This document shows positions 18,901 through 28,284 of a stretch of 64,000 bases of DNA, in pieces. The notes under the pieces were generated by a model. It had not been told where the DNA came from, did no database searches, and worked only from the letters and a program-made list of their open reading frames with translations. Source of the stretch: Phycisphaerales bacterium (lineage in GTDB: Bacteria > Planctomycetota > Phycisphaerae > Phycisphaerales > UBA1924); contig CANHCQ010000002.1 in the NCBI GenBank assembly GCA_947459215.1, positions 1 to 64,000 on the forward strand, given 5' to 3'. The stretch's first letter is position 1. The number at the start of each line of letters is the position of its first letter. The position numbers were made by a program, and so were the translations under genes.

Positions 18901-19057
18901 CGCCGCGACCGTACGTCACGCCGTTGGCCGCCAGCGGCGTCTCGCCGCCATGCCCGAGCAACGAACGCTCGAAACGCAGATCCAGCGTCTGCCCGGCGGC
19001 GATCGTCGAGCCGATCGCCACGAGAGCGACGCTACGCAAGGCACGCATCGTCTTCAT
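15953..19057 (-). CDS. Secreted LamG/Ig-like protein with C-terminal GC-type dockerin
   Basis: A 1034-aa extracellular protein. A signal peptide (cut near SIAAG, residues 1-22) is followed by two LamG/concanavalin-like domains (about 23-225 and 226-435), each with the FWVKP...WHHVA(L/Y)TWS and LDEIRIY signature. Then come a BIG2-like segment (SSDPSVVVFD), a central region of unknown fold with Trp/His-rich stretches, an Ig-like domain and a C-terminal pair of dockerin-type repeats (DLNCDDLVEDQDF..., DLNLDGFVDDADF...LLC). Start: GGGAGGT at 19062-19068 lies 5 bases before ATG 19057, which decides against GTG 19063. It probably binds or processes a polymer outside the cell; no catalytic residues are recognised. 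Confidence 0.85.
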   Translation of the reverse strand: MKTMRALRSVALVAIGSTIAAGQTLDLRFERSLLGHGGETPLAANGVTYGRGAVEWGGVFGDPTGLRYGAAGNILAGEGTLEFWVKPTWAGSDGQGHAFLHWGASGGGMIVLKDGAGNLRGIFNQYGVGGKPEMGVEFGVSSWSAGRWHHVALTWSSAALQTRLYVDGALKSTAALPVALPAIADDSFRVGGGWGGNESRSVLDEIRIYGTARTTAEIQGDYAQDLTLHPSLVLAFENSVVGEDGENPSTQGALGYTNGAIGRCLSFVSGTQLSYNASGNIRSDEGTVEFWVKPSWNGNDGVDHTFVGWGAGGGILLAKDGSSNLRGIFSRFGTGGTPEMDVAFDVRDWEAGAWHHLAYTWSNSQQKIAVYVDGLLASEETTPHNLPTVMASTFSLGRDVYGTPLVGLMDELRIYPFARTAAQIKDDVGAELLVSSVTIDPQLEFVYPTWRGWPTALGMTQLGPTIILAASAQWSSSDPSVVVFDEPGVPRAVGPGTATISATFMGQTGQATMVVSSPARAAEEVAAQPFLRTPALGAVYEIPVLSIRYVPTPDGVNVDESISGATGTVADTLAWIDAIEVETKFMLEEGSRFRGYANAAARPSVGYRVVRTVNIFEPLPPDRNRDHRTGTNGLYFPDYLSIATRAGLQHAVESLGVREVWLWGYHHGEIVPVESNMASALTGDISNSNRFPDDLPIFGSTYTLYNYNWTRSSNESVHDHGHQIEALLSHVCQNQDMNTDLFWKRFVGQDGSGNFVTGRCGWTHMPPNTTSDYDYESPAYASSDIFDWKPSGGGLFDVNADSWGSRTYAWPSGVPPAGLTEHNWYVFWMQSIPGLDAGIAHDIGVGTITNWWAFVGDWDAQWPLVDSGFGLHSVEEHPVFTTMPLSQTPCLGETVMLAAGVVGQGVTYRWRVGPDWIGNGPTGNGSEISGAFTPTLTITNFRPEDAVTLTCVATNAIGSAESSDVVLKFCAADLNCDDLVEDQDFVVFAAAYDRLLCEDPEMPPDCPADLNLDGFVDDADFMIFARAYDILLCE

Positions 19058-19061
19058 AATC

Positions 19062-19068
19062 ACCTCCC
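19062..19068 (-). promoter_or_regulatory. Shine-Dalgarno deciding the LamG/dockerin start
   Basis: GGGAGGT on the minus strand sits five bases upstream of ATG 19057 and overlaps the alternative in-frame GTG, so the ATG is the functional start. Confidence 0.75.
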
Positions 19069-19248
19069 GCCGCGGCGAGGCTTGCGCCTCGCACCTAGCG
19101 GCAACGAGTCGCGTGATTCTATTCGTTCGCGGCAGAAATCGCGATCATCACGAGCGATGCCTACGCACATGCGACTTAGTCGCGACGCGATCCGCCCCGA
19201 TGTACGAGCAAGCTGCGAGCGACTCGCGAACGCCCTGCGAATCCGGCG

Positions 19249-20076
19249 CTACCGCAGCTCCACGCTCCAGTACGCATTGTCGAGGAACGTCTTCCACGAC
19301 GCGTACTTCTCGTGCCCCAGCCGCAGCGCGATGAGCGGATTCCGCTTCGGCCGCTCGGGCTTCTTGATGAGCTTCATCCGCGCCTCGTCGGGCGTGCGGC
19401 CACCCTTGCGGGCGTTGCACTTGATGCACGCGCAGACGAGATTCTCCCACGTGTCGCCGCCGCCCTGGGTGCGGGGTTTCACGTGATCCAGCGACAAATC
19501 CGCCGTGGGGAAGTGCCGGCCGCAGTACTGGCAGGTGTTGCGATCGCGTGCGAACAGGTTCCGCCGGTTCAGCTTCACCGTCTGCTCGGGCAGGCGGTCG
19601 TAACCGATCAACCGGATGATCCGCGGCACCGCGATCTCGAACCGCACGGTCTTGATCCAGTCATGCTGCTGACGCTCGAACTTGGTCCGCAGCGCCGCCA
19701 CATCCGTCCACGACTCAAAGTCGTAGTTCAAGTACCGCGGGCCGTCGCTGCCGTTCTCGACGTGGATGACTTCCGCGATATCCCGCGCGAGCAAGCAGAA
19801 CGCTCGCCGCACCGAGACGACCCGCACCGCGACGTAGAGCTTGTTGAGCACGAGCACCTTGGCGCTCATGCCCTCGCTGATCGAGCCGCCGCCACCGGAC
19901 GCACTTCCCATCCCGACGCTGAACATGCCACCCGTCGCCGCCAACGAGGCCAGATCGACATCGCCCTCGACATCCAGCACCGGCGCCTCGTCGGCGCGGC
20001 GTGTGTCGCCCGGCGCGTGCGCCGGTCTTCTGCTGTCCTCTCTGGGCTGATTGTGATTTGTTGGTCGGTGCGGCAT
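19249..20076 (-). CDS. HNH endonuclease family protein
   Basis: A 275-aa protein ending in an HNH (beta-beta-alpha metal) nuclease domain: CQYCGRHFP...[13 protein letters not shown]...[14 protein letters not shown] (about 180-230), with the zinc-holding cysteine pairs and the catalytic His in LDHV. The preceding 100 residues ([20 protein letters not shown]) are the N-terminal region found in stand-alone HNH proteins. It could nick DNA in repair or defence, but no methylase or partner is adjacent. The start at ATG 20076 is chosen where coding character begins; the GGGCGA upstream is only a weak ribosome-binding site. Confidence 0.85.
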   Translation of the reverse strand: MPHRPTNHNQPREDSRRPAHAPGDTRRADEAPVLDVEGDVDLASLAATGGMFSVGMGSASGGGGSISEGMSAKVLVLNKLYVAVRVVSVRRAFCLLARDIAEVIHVENGSDGPRYLNYDFESWTDVAALRTKFERQQHDWIKTVRFEIAVPRIIRLIGYDRLPEQTVKLNRRNLFARDRNTCQYCGRHFPTADLSLDHVKPRTQGGGDTWENLVCACIKCNARKGGRTPDEARMKLIKKPERPKRNPLIALRLGHEKYASWKTFLDNAYWSVELR

Positions 20077-20374
20077 CCGGTTCGCCCTCAGAGGGACGAC
20101 CCGTCGCCCGTGCGTTGCTCGAAGAGACTCCGCTCCTCGAGCGAGCCCACAGGGCGGCAAGCGCCCCGTTCATCCACCCGTCAGCTCCTCATCGGAACAG
20201 GGACGATCCAGCGCCCCTGATTGCCGCCGAATGGCTACGAAAGTCTATCAGATGTATCGGTGAAACGCACGTGTCCAGATGCAACCCCGGCTTGCGGGTT
20301 CGCCGGGCTGATTATCCGATCCTGAACAAACCCCGCCGGACCCCCTGTCCGCCCACCCTCCGCTACCATCGCCC

Positions 20375-21256
20375 GTGCTCCGCCTGACCGATCTCCGCAA
20401 GTCCTTCGGCTCGATCGTCGCGGTCGACGGCGTGTCGCTGGAGGTCCATCGCGGCGAGGTCTTCGGCCTCCTGGGGCCCAACGGTGCCGGCAAGAGCACC
20501 ACCATCGCCATGGCCGTCGGCCTTCTCGCACCCGATTCGGGCTCCGTGGACGTCAATTCCGAGGGACCGCCCACCAACCACCGCGTCCGTGCCCACATCG
20601 GCGTCGCCACCCAGGCCCTCGCCATCTACGACCAGCTCACCGGGCTCGAGAACCTCCGCATGTTCGGCCGCCTCTATGGCTTGTCCGGAGCGACGCTCAG
20701 CCAACGCGTCGAGCACGCCCTCGATCTTGTGGGCCTGCTTCCCCGGGCCAAGGACCTCGCCGGGGGGTACTCCGGGGGCATGAAGCGCCGCCTCAATCTC
20801 GCCGCCGCCCTGATTCACGACCCGCCGCTCTTGCTCCTCGACGAACCCACCGCCGGCGTCGATCCCCAGAGCCGCAACAACATCCTCGACACCGTGCGCG
20901 AACTCGCCAAGCAAGGCCGCACCATCATCTACACCACGCACTACATGGAAGAGGCCCAGCGCCTCTGCGATCGCGTGGGCATCATCGACAAGGGGCGGCT
21001 GCTCTGTGTCGGCACCGTTGATGAACTCGTCCGCACCCATGGCGGCAAGAGCCTCGTGTGCGTCTCGCGTGGCGAGCACGAAGACGCGATCGAAACCGAT
21101 GATCCGCTCCGCACCATTGAAACCGCTATCGCCCACGGCCGCGACAGTCAGGCCAGCACCCACCCCAGCACGCACCCCATCACCGGCATCCGCATCGATC
21201 GCCCCGATCTGGAGAGCGTCTTCCTCGCCCTCACCGGGCGACGCCTCCGAGACTGA
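20375..21256 (+). CDS. ABC-2 type transporter ATP-binding protein
   Basis: A 293-aa ATPase of the DrrA/NatA/CcmA-like class. Walker A GPNGAGKST (about 35-43), signature YSGGMKRR, Walker B LLLLDEPTAGVDP and the switch TTHYMEE are intact. The GTG start at 20375 gives a normal N-terminus (MLRLTDLRKSFG). The gene lies 15 bases before the ABC-2 permease, so the two form an exporter. Cargo is unknown; drugs, lipids or sodium are typical for the class. Confidence 0.92.
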   Translation: MLRLTDLRKSFGSIVAVDGVSLEVHRGEVFGLLGPNGAGKSTTIAMAVGLLAPDSGSVDVNSEGPPTNHRVRAHIGVATQALAIYDQLTGLENLRMFGRLYGLSGATLSQRVEHALDLVGLLPRAKDLAGGYSGGMKRRLNLAAALIHDPPLLLLDEPTAGVDPQSRNNILDTVRELAKQGRTIIYTTHYMEEAQRLCDRVGIIDKGRLLCVGTVDELVRTHGGKSLVCVSRGEHEDAIETDDPLRTIETAIAHGRDSQASTHPSTHPITGIRIDRPDLESVFLALTGRRLRD

Positions 21257-21271
21257 CGCCCTAGGCACGAG

Positions 21272-22654
21272 ATGAACATCCTCCAGACCATCTCCGCCGC
21301 CGTCGCGATCGCCGCCACCGATCTCAAGCTCCTGCTCCGCGACAAGCTCGACGCCTTTTTCACCTTCGTCTTCCCGCTCATCTTCGCGATCTTCTTCGGC
21401 TGGGTCTTTGGCGGCGCCGGCGGCGGCGAGACCGGGAAGATCGAACTCGGCATCGTCCAGCTCGACAAGAGCGCCAGCGCGACCGCCTTTGCCGACGATC
21501 TCGCCAAGCTCGACGGTTTCCATGTCACGCGTTTCGACGACGTCGCCGGGGCCCAGGACAAAGTCCGCAAGGGCGAACTCGTCGCCTGCGTCGTCATCCC
21601 CGAGGACTTCAACGCCAAGTTCGAGGACCTGTTCGTCACCGGCGCAGGCCCGACCGTCCGCGGCTACGTCGACCCCAGCCGCCGTGGCGAGACCGGCCTC
21701 CTTGAGGGCCGCCTTACCGAGCTGGCGTTCAAGGGCATGACCCGCTCGTTCACCAACGCCGACTCGATGAAGAAGCAGCTCGCCAAGGCCCGCGAGTCCA
21801 TCGACAAGTCCAAGGACACCGACGCTTCCCGCAAGTTTGTCTTCAACACCTTCCTCACCGGCATCGAGGGTTTGCTCACGGACAACGCTCGCCGTGCCGC
21901 CAAAGAAGGCGTGTCCGACAACGGTCCGGGCACTGGTCCGGGCACTGGTCTGGGCACTGGTCTGGGCACTGGTCTGGGCACGGGCATGGACAACTTCCGC
22001 CCCGTGACGATCGAGCTCGAACAGATCAAACGCGACAGCAACGGTCCGACCAATTCCTACGAGGTCTCGCTGCCGCAGGGCATCGTCTGGGGGCTTATGG
22101 GGTGCGTGACGGCCTTCATCGGCACGCTCGCCGTTGATCGCCAGCGTGGCACGCTCGTTCGCCTGATGTGCTCGCCGCTGTCGACCAGCACCATCATCGC
22201 CGGCAAGTCGCTCGCGGGCTTTGTCTCGTGCATGGCGGTGCAGTGGCTGCTGATCGGTGTCTTCGCGTTCGCCTTCAAGGTGCGGGTGCCCGAGCCGCTG
22301 ATGCTCCTGCTCGCCACCACCTGCGCCTCGCTGGGCTTCGTGGGGCTGATGATGTTCCTCGCCGTCATGGGCCGCGCCAGCGACGGCTCCGGAGGCATGG
22401 GCCGAGCCGTCGTCCTCGTCCTCGCCATGATCGGCGGCGGCACCATCCCCGTCTTCATCATGCCCAAGATCATGCAGACCGTCAGCGGCATCAGCCCGTT
22501 CAGCTGGGCGGTGCGTGCGATCGAGGGTGCGACGTGGCGCTCCATGTCGCTCGCGGAGATGATGCTGCCCTGCGGCGTGCTGCTGGGGATCGGCGCGGTG
22601 GGATTCACGCTGGGCGCGATGATGTTCCGGGGCAGAGCAAAGGCGCACGCCTGA
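21272..22654 (+). CDS. ABC-2 type transporter permease
   Basis: A 460-aa permease partner of the upstream ATPase. One helix near the N-terminus (about 28-48) is followed by a large extracytoplasmic domain (about 50-260), then five helices in the C-terminal half, the usual plan of ABC-2 proteins such as YhaP/NatB. A five-unit, 12-bp tandem repeat (21923-21982) encodes (GPGT/GLGT)n near residues 218-237 in the soluble domain. Length changes in that repeat would stay in frame. Substrate unknown. Confidence 0.88.
   Translation: MNILQTISAAVAIAATDLKLLLRDKLDAFFTFVFPLIFAIFFGWVFGGAGGGETGKIELGIVQLDKSASATAFADDLAKLDGFHVTRFDDVAGAQDKVRKGELVACVVIPEDFNAKFEDLFVTGAGPTVRGYVDPSRRGETGLLEGRLTELAFKGMTRSFTNADSMKKQLAKARESIDKSKDTDASRKFVFNTFLTGIEGLLTDNARRAAKEGVSDNGPGTGPGTGLGTGLGTGLGTGMDNFRPVTIELEQIKRDSNGPTNSYEVSLPQGIVWGLMGCVTAFIGTLAVDRQRGTLVRLMCSPLSTSTIIAGKSLAGFVSCMAVQWLLIGVFAFAFKVRVPEPLMLLLATTCASLGFVGLMMFLAVMGRASDGSGGMGRAVVLVLAMIGGGTIPVFIMPKIMQTVSGISPFSWAVRAIEGATWRSMSLAEMMLPCGVLLGIGAVGFTLGAMMFRGRAKAHA
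21923..21982 (+). repeat. Five 12-bp tandem repeats in the permease gene
   Basis: The unit GGTC(C/T)GGGCACT is repeated five times, the last ending in G rather than T. It encodes a Gly-Thr-rich linker; copy-number change would add or remove four residues without frameshift. Confidence 0.9.
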
Positions 22655-22689
22655 ACGCGTTGGGGTGAATGAACACGATAGCGGAAGTT

Positions 22690-22735
22690 CGAGAAAACAA
22701 GCGAGGCGGGGCGTCCTCGCCCCGTGCGCCCAACT
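22690..22735. repeat. Dispersed GGGGCG-TCCTCG-CCCC element
   Basis: GGCGGGGCGTCCTCGCCCCG at about 22702-22721 is a palindromic copy of the family also seen near 10880, 14985 and 15055. It lies in the otherwise empty gap between the ABC permease and the hydrolase. Confidence 0.6.
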
Positions 22736-22815
22736 CAACATTCCATTGAGAACTCGCGGTGTAGCGCTGGGCCTACGTGGCGATGCCGCCCCTGCTCTCG
22801 ACTGCATCCGATCCT

Positions 22816-23676
22816 TTAGTCGCTTGGAACTGGTGACTTGTCCAGCACGCCGGGGAGGTTGGCGAGGCGGGCGGCAACGTCAAGCACGACGAGTGGGTGT
22901 TCGGTAATGAGGCTGTGGCTGAAGAGCGGCGTGCCGCGGACCCACATGGGGTGGTCCCGGTCGAGGGCCGTCTGCTTCGCACCGACCGTGATGTCATTCA
23001 GAATCGCGTAGCAATGCAGGTCATAGTTCCGCGGCAAAGAGTTCAGCCACGCCAGCCGCGGCGAGCCGATCTGCATCTCCGTCGCCGCCTTGTCCACGTG
23101 GATGTGTGCCGCGATCTTCGCGCCGCCGTGCGGCGTTGCCATGGTGAAGAGGTTTCTCAGCCGCAGGCGTTGCAGGCCGCACTCGCGTGCGTACTCGTCG
23201 GAGGCGAGCATGCGGGCGATCAATCCGCCCATCGAGATACCAACGACATCGAACTCCTGATCGCGCGGGAACTCACGCCGCACGACGCGGTCGACCGCGT
23301 GGGCCACGCGATCAAGGTCGCCCATGTGCGGGTACGAGATCATTCGGAAGTCGTCGAGCGGGGCGCCCAAGAGCGATGCAAGCCGCCTGGCCATGTTGCC
23401 GCCCATCACGCCCGGTGCTCGGTAACCGCTGAGCACGAGCACGGGCCGATCGAGGCGTCCGCGAGCCGCGAGCCGCGAGCCGCGCACCGATCGCAAATCT
23501 TGGCGTGCCGCCGCGGCCCGTTCGGCGGCTGCGTCCTCCGGTGCCTCTCCCGGGCCGCGTACGAAGCGGCAGACCGGCCATGTGACGGCCGCCGCCAGCG
23601 TGCACCCCGCGAAGCGAACGCCACGTCCAACGCGTCGCAGCGGGGACAGTCGCCGGGCGTCGCGGGAGTTGTCCAT
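22816..23676 (-). CDS. Alpha/beta hydrolase, lipase-like
   Basis: A 286-aa alpha/beta-hydrolase. The nucleophile elbow is GISMGG (about residues 152-157); VLVLSGYRAP earlier gives the strand before the oxyanion hole, and late histidines (FSHSLITEHP) could supply the catalytic His. The fold resembles triacylglycerol lipases and PGAP1-like esterases. The start at ATG 23676 is set by AAAGG five bases upstream; longer in-frame starts would overlap ispG. It lies 20 bases after the ispG stop and is probably co-transcribed with it. A link to isoprenoid metabolism is only positional. Confidence 0.8.
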   Translation of the reverse strand: MDNSRDARRLSPLRRVGRGVRFAGCTLAAAVTWPVCRFVRGPGEAPEDAAAERAAAARQDLRSVRGSRLAARGRLDRPVLVLSGYRAPGVMGGNMARRLASLLGAPLDDFRMISYPHMGDLDRVAHAVDRVVRREFPRDQEFDVVGISMGGLIARMLASDEYARECGLQRLRLRNLFTMATPHGGAKIAAHIHVDKAATEMQIGSPRLAWLNSLPRNYDLHCYAILNDITVGAKQTALDRDHPMWVRGTPLFSHSLITEHPLVVLDVAARLANLPGVLDKSPVPSD

Positions 23677-23696
23677 GGGCCTTTCCGAATGTCCGT

Positions 23697-25013
<1,317 letters not shown>

Positions 25014-25280
25014 TGGACAACTTTATGTCGCGGTCGGTGCCGAAGTTCGCCCGAAGTTCGGCAACGATCGTCTCGGCTCGGCACAACGGCCTAGCAACCA
25101 TACGCCGAAGACTCTCGAGCCCTTCGGCTCCAGAATCCGGTTCTCGGCCCGGTGCAGACGGGCCATATTGCCCCACCTCCCGACCCACCGCTGTTCCAGC
25201 GTTCTCCCGAGAGTTTCCCGGGTGTGAATCTGGGTAATTTCCGATCGTTGGGTCGCACCGCGTCTCAACGTGTTGTGCTC

Positions 25281-25297
25281 GGAGGGGAACCGCCATC
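25281..25297 (+). promoter_or_regulatory. Ribosome-binding site and AUC initiation codon of PilZ gene
   Basis: GGAGGGG at 25281-25287 is a strong Shine-Dalgarno. The codon at proper spacing is ATC 25295-25297, in frame with the complete PilZ domain; no standard start codon is available upstream of the conserved motif. Confidence 0.6.
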
Positions 25298-25846
25298 GCA
25301 CTTCTGAGCGACAACGAGAAGAAGAAGATCGTCGAAGCGATCAAAAGCCGCTCGTCGCATCCTTCTGATCGCCGCAAGCGCGCCGAGGCCCGTCTCGACG
25401 CCTCGCGCCTCCCCGACATTACCATCGAGGTTCGCGGGCCGAGCGGCGACGTGCAGACTCACACGGTGCCGCCCGTCGATCTCTCGCCCGGCGGCATGGC
25501 GTTCCTGCACTGCTCGTTCCTGTATCCGGGCTCGATCATCTCCGCCACGCTCCGAGCCCGCGACGGCGAGCAGATGTGCGTGACCGGCAAGGTCATGCGT
25601 TGCGAGCACGTCTCCGGTCGCGTGCACGAAGTCGGCGTCAAGCTCGATCACGCCATCGACCCATCGGCGCTCGGGGCGAAGCTTGACGAGCCGAGCTCCA
25701 AGCCCGCCGGACCGGTGCCGTGGGACGACATCCGGCGCATCGCCGAGAAGCTCACCCAACTCGCCACCGAAGCCAAGGACGCCGCCGGTGCTGGCAAGCT
25801 CGTTGCGGCGCTGGCTCGCTACGAGCGCACCTTCCAGCAGCACTAA
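25295..25846 (+). CDS. PilZ-domain protein with apparent AUC start codon
   Basis: A PilZ domain, which binds cyclic di-GMP. The ligand motif RRKRAEAR (about residues 26-33) and the D-x-S-x-x-G motif DLSPGG are both present. The first ATG, GTG or TTG in this frame is GTG 25451, which would cut off the arginine motif. Between the upstream stop (25235) and that motif there is no standard start. An ATC at 25295 lies 9 bases after GGAGG (25281-25285) and would give MALLSDNEKKKIVEAI, a natural N-terminus, for 183 aa; CTG 25304 is the alternative. It converges on the MFS gene with a 4-base overlap. Confidence 0.72.
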   Translation: MALLSDNEKKKIVEAIKSRSSHPSDRRKRAEARLDASRLPDITIEVRGPSGDVQTHTVPPVDLSPGGMAFLHCSFLYPGSIISATLRARDGEQMCVTGKVMRCEHVSGRVHEVGVKLDHAIDPSALGAKLDEPSSKPAGPVPWDDIRRIAEKLTQLATEAKDAAGAGKLVAALARYERTFQQH

Positions 25847-27306
25847 CGCCGCGGCCGGTGGTTTGCGGCCGTCAGCCCACGCACGAATCCGGGCTTGCGA
25901 TCGAATCCCGCGTCGCCCGGTTTCAGCCCGTCTACTTCCGGCGTCCGCCAGATCACCATCACCACGCCCGCACCCAAGAGCACGACGGCGCACACGGCGA
26001 TGCCTGCCTGCGGGACAAGACCCTTGAACCACAAGTCCGGCAGCCACCTTTCCACGCCCGCCGCAATCCCCTCGCCCGCCAGACTCGCGAAGAAGGGCCC
26101 GACCGGCATCAGCCCCAGCGAGATCATGTTGCACACCGCCATCACGCGGCCCCGCAGTGAATCGTCCACCAGAAGCTGCAGCGCCGACATCGCCGAGTTG
26201 AACGACCACATCCAGAACACGCCCACGAACGCCATGATCACGCCCGCCGCCCACACGTTCTGCGCGAGCGAAAATGCCAGAATCGAAAGCCCGCCCAGGA
26301 AGATCGACAGCGGGATGAAGTGATGCTTCGGATACCACCGCGGCACCCACCGCATCGCCAGTCCGCCGGCCACCGCACCCACCCCCATCACGCCCGTCAG
26401 CAGGCCGAACGTCTTCTCCTGCATCTCGTAGACCTCGGTCACAAACAGGGGCAGGAACCGCAGGATCGGCGTCCCGAACACCGCGAACGTGACCACCGCC
26501 AGCAGCGCCGCGCGGGCGCCCTTGTTGTGGTACATGAACCCGAAGGCGTGCTTCACATCGGCGACGATGACCGAGAGGTCGGTCAGTTTTCCGTCCTGCT
26601 TCGGCGCCGGAGCATCGGGGGTCGTCATCACCGCGATCATCACGCCGATGAACGAGATCGCGTTCACTGCGAACAGCCACTCGCCGCCCGCCTTGGCGAG
26701 CAAGATGCCCGCGATCGCCGGGCCGACCGCCCGGGCCGCGTTGAACGAGATACCCTGCAGTGTGATCGCGCGCACGAGATCCGTCCGCGGCACCAACCGC
26801 GGGATCATCACCTGCCACGCCGGGTTGTTGAACGCCGCCACGATGCCCTGCAGCAGCGACAACCCCAGCATCCAGTTCAGCAACACCCGCACGGCGTCCT
26901 TATCCGCCTCGGGGTCGCTCAACGGATGACCATACTGCTTCACGACGACGAAGAACGCGATCGCGATCAGCATCATCGCGAACTGGGTCACGATGAGCAG
27001 TTTCTTGCGGTTCACGCGATCTGCCACGATCCCGCCGAGCAATCCCAGGAACAACGTCGGTAGCAACTGTGCCGCCCCGAGGATCGCCAGCCACGTCGTG
27101 TCGCGCGTGCGTTCGGCGACGATCCACTGCACCCCGATGTACTCGAACCAGGTGCCGACAAACGACCCGAACGCCGCCCACCAGAAGACAGCAAAGTGCT
27201 TGTGCCGCAGCACCGAGAACAGCCCGGGCTCACCGATGCCGTGCTCGTGCCTGCCCGCTGGAGCGGCGTCGATTTCCGCTCCCGTCGCTGCCTGGTCCTG
27301 CGTCAT
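25843..27306 (-). CDS. MFS transporter, EntS-like
   Basis: A 487-aa major facilitator of the EntS/MFS_3 class with about 12 membrane helices, usually exporters of siderophores or drugs. The N-half has FGSFVGTWFEYIGVQW, a loop DRVNRKK equivalent to the MFS motif A, and NNPAWQ. The C-half has SLRGRVMAVCNM, also typical of this class. The start at ATG 27306 (MTQDQAATG) is preferred; an in-frame ATG at 27423 would add 39 residues of doubtful coding character. It converges with the PilZ gene. Substrate unknown. Confidence 0.85.
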   Translation of the reverse strand: MTQDQAATGAEIDAAPAGRHEHGIGEPGLFSVLRHKHFAVFWWAAFGSFVGTWFEYIGVQWIVAERTRDTTWLAILGAAQLLPTLFLGLLGGIVADRVNRKKLLIVTQFAMMLIAIAFFVVVKQYGHPLSDPEADKDAVRVLLNWMLGLSLLQGIVAAFNNPAWQVMIPRLVPRTDLVRAITLQGISFNAARAVGPAIAGILLAKAGGEWLFAVNAISFIGVMIAVMTTPDAPAPKQDGKLTDLSVIVADVKHAFGFMYHNKGARAALLAVVTFAVFGTPILRFLPLFVTEVYEMQEKTFGLLTGVMGVGAVAGGLAMRWVPRWYPKHHFIPLSIFLGGLSILAFSLAQNVWAAGVIMAFVGVFWMWSFNSAMSALQLLVDDSLRGRVMAVCNMISLGLMPVGPFFASLAGEGIAAGVERWLPDLWFKGLVPQAGIAVCAVVLLGAGVVMVIWRTPEVDGLKPGDAGFDRKPGFVRGLTAANHRPRR

Positions 27307-27456
27307 CTGAGGCGGATCGAAGTCGTCCAGCGCGCAATGCGGTTCCGCACCGCGGTCGGCGTTCACCTTATCACCCGGCCGCGGCGAACGACCGGTTCCA
27401 AAATGTGCTTCGGGTCCGTCCATGTCCCGCGGCTTCCCCTCGCCGCGTGAAACATG

Positions 27457-28284
27457 CTAGGCGAACAACGCCGTCTCACGGGGCTCGTTGGCAAACCGGC
27501 ACGCCCGAACCCCAAGGAACGTCGTCAACTCGAACCACGTCATGCCCGCGATAAAACCCAGCGGCCCGGCGATCACCTTCGTCCCGATCAGGTATCGCGC
27601 CACATCCAGCGGTACTTCGGACGACAACCACGCCACAAACGGCGGCGCCAGCACCGCCATCATCGCCGCCGCGATCCACAGGAACGATGCATGCGCCGTG
27701 ACCACCAACGCGACCGTCGGCGTCACCCGCCACGCCCGACGCTTTGAGAAGAACACCACGCCGAAACGCTCGATCCGCGTCAGCGACACGAGCAGCCCGA
27801 GCCACATCGCAAGCGTCAGCGCCGCGAACGCCGCCCGAAGCGTCGGCCCGAACACCGCGGCCGGCGAGGGCAGCGCCGCGGGCCACAGATCGAGCACAAA
27901 CTCGCGAACCGGGGCGTGTGTCGGTGCCGTGAGGATCGTCGCTGCGATGGTGATGTTCGCGAGCGTCATCGCCCGCATGCCCCGTCGTTCGATCCGCACC
28001 GCCCGCATGGTCCGGGCTGGAGCCCACAACACCGATGCCGCGGTGAACGCCGCCGCGGGAAGCAGCACGATCGCTCGTCCGAGCCCCGCGTGATGCGACC
28101 GGATCGTGCGTTGCCAGGCCGAGCCCACGCGCCGCCGGGCCGGATCGGATTCCGAAAGTTCGCGCCCGCATTCCGGGCACCGCGATTGCTCCTCAAGTCC
28201 GTCGATCTCATATCCGCACGCCTCGCACAACTGTGCGAGCCGCGACGAACGCGGTGGGGGTGTTGTTGAATCGCGATCGCTCAC
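27457..28284 (-). CDS. Zinc-ribbon membrane protein (paralogue A)
   Basis: A 275-aa protein. An N-terminal zinc ribbon CEACGYE...CPECGRELS (about 20-43) is followed by a basic linker and about four to five membrane helices (about 70-265). Its GTG start overlaps the stop of the upstream gene by 4 bases (28281-28284). It shares overall plan, the WQR linker and the ending (R)FANEP with the upstream gene, so the two are tandem paralogues. Function unknown. Confidence 0.72.
   Translation of the reverse strand: MSDRDSTTPPPRSSRLAQLCEACGYEIDGLEEQSRCPECGRELSESDPARRRVGSAWQRTIRSHHAGLGRAIVLLPAAAFTAASVLWAPARTMRAVRIERRGMRAMTLANITIAATILTAPTHAPVREFVLDLWPAALPSPAAVFGPTLRAAFAALTLAMWLGLLVSLTRIERFGVVFFSKRRAWRVTPTVALVVTAHASFLWIAAAMMAVLAPPFVAWLSSEVPLDVARYLIGTKVIAGPLGFIAGMTWFELTTFLGVRACRFANEPRETALFA

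Noticed and set aside
17528..19486. Plus-strand open frame of 652 codons antisense to the LamG/dockerin gene
   Set aside because: Arg/Pro/His-rich with no domain; the minus strand encodes a signal peptide, LamG motifs and a dockerin with a strong ribosome-binding site.
20363..22807. Minus-strand open frame of 814 codons antisense to the ABC exporter
   Set aside because: The ATPase and permease on the plus strand are unambiguous, and the antisense product has shadow composition.
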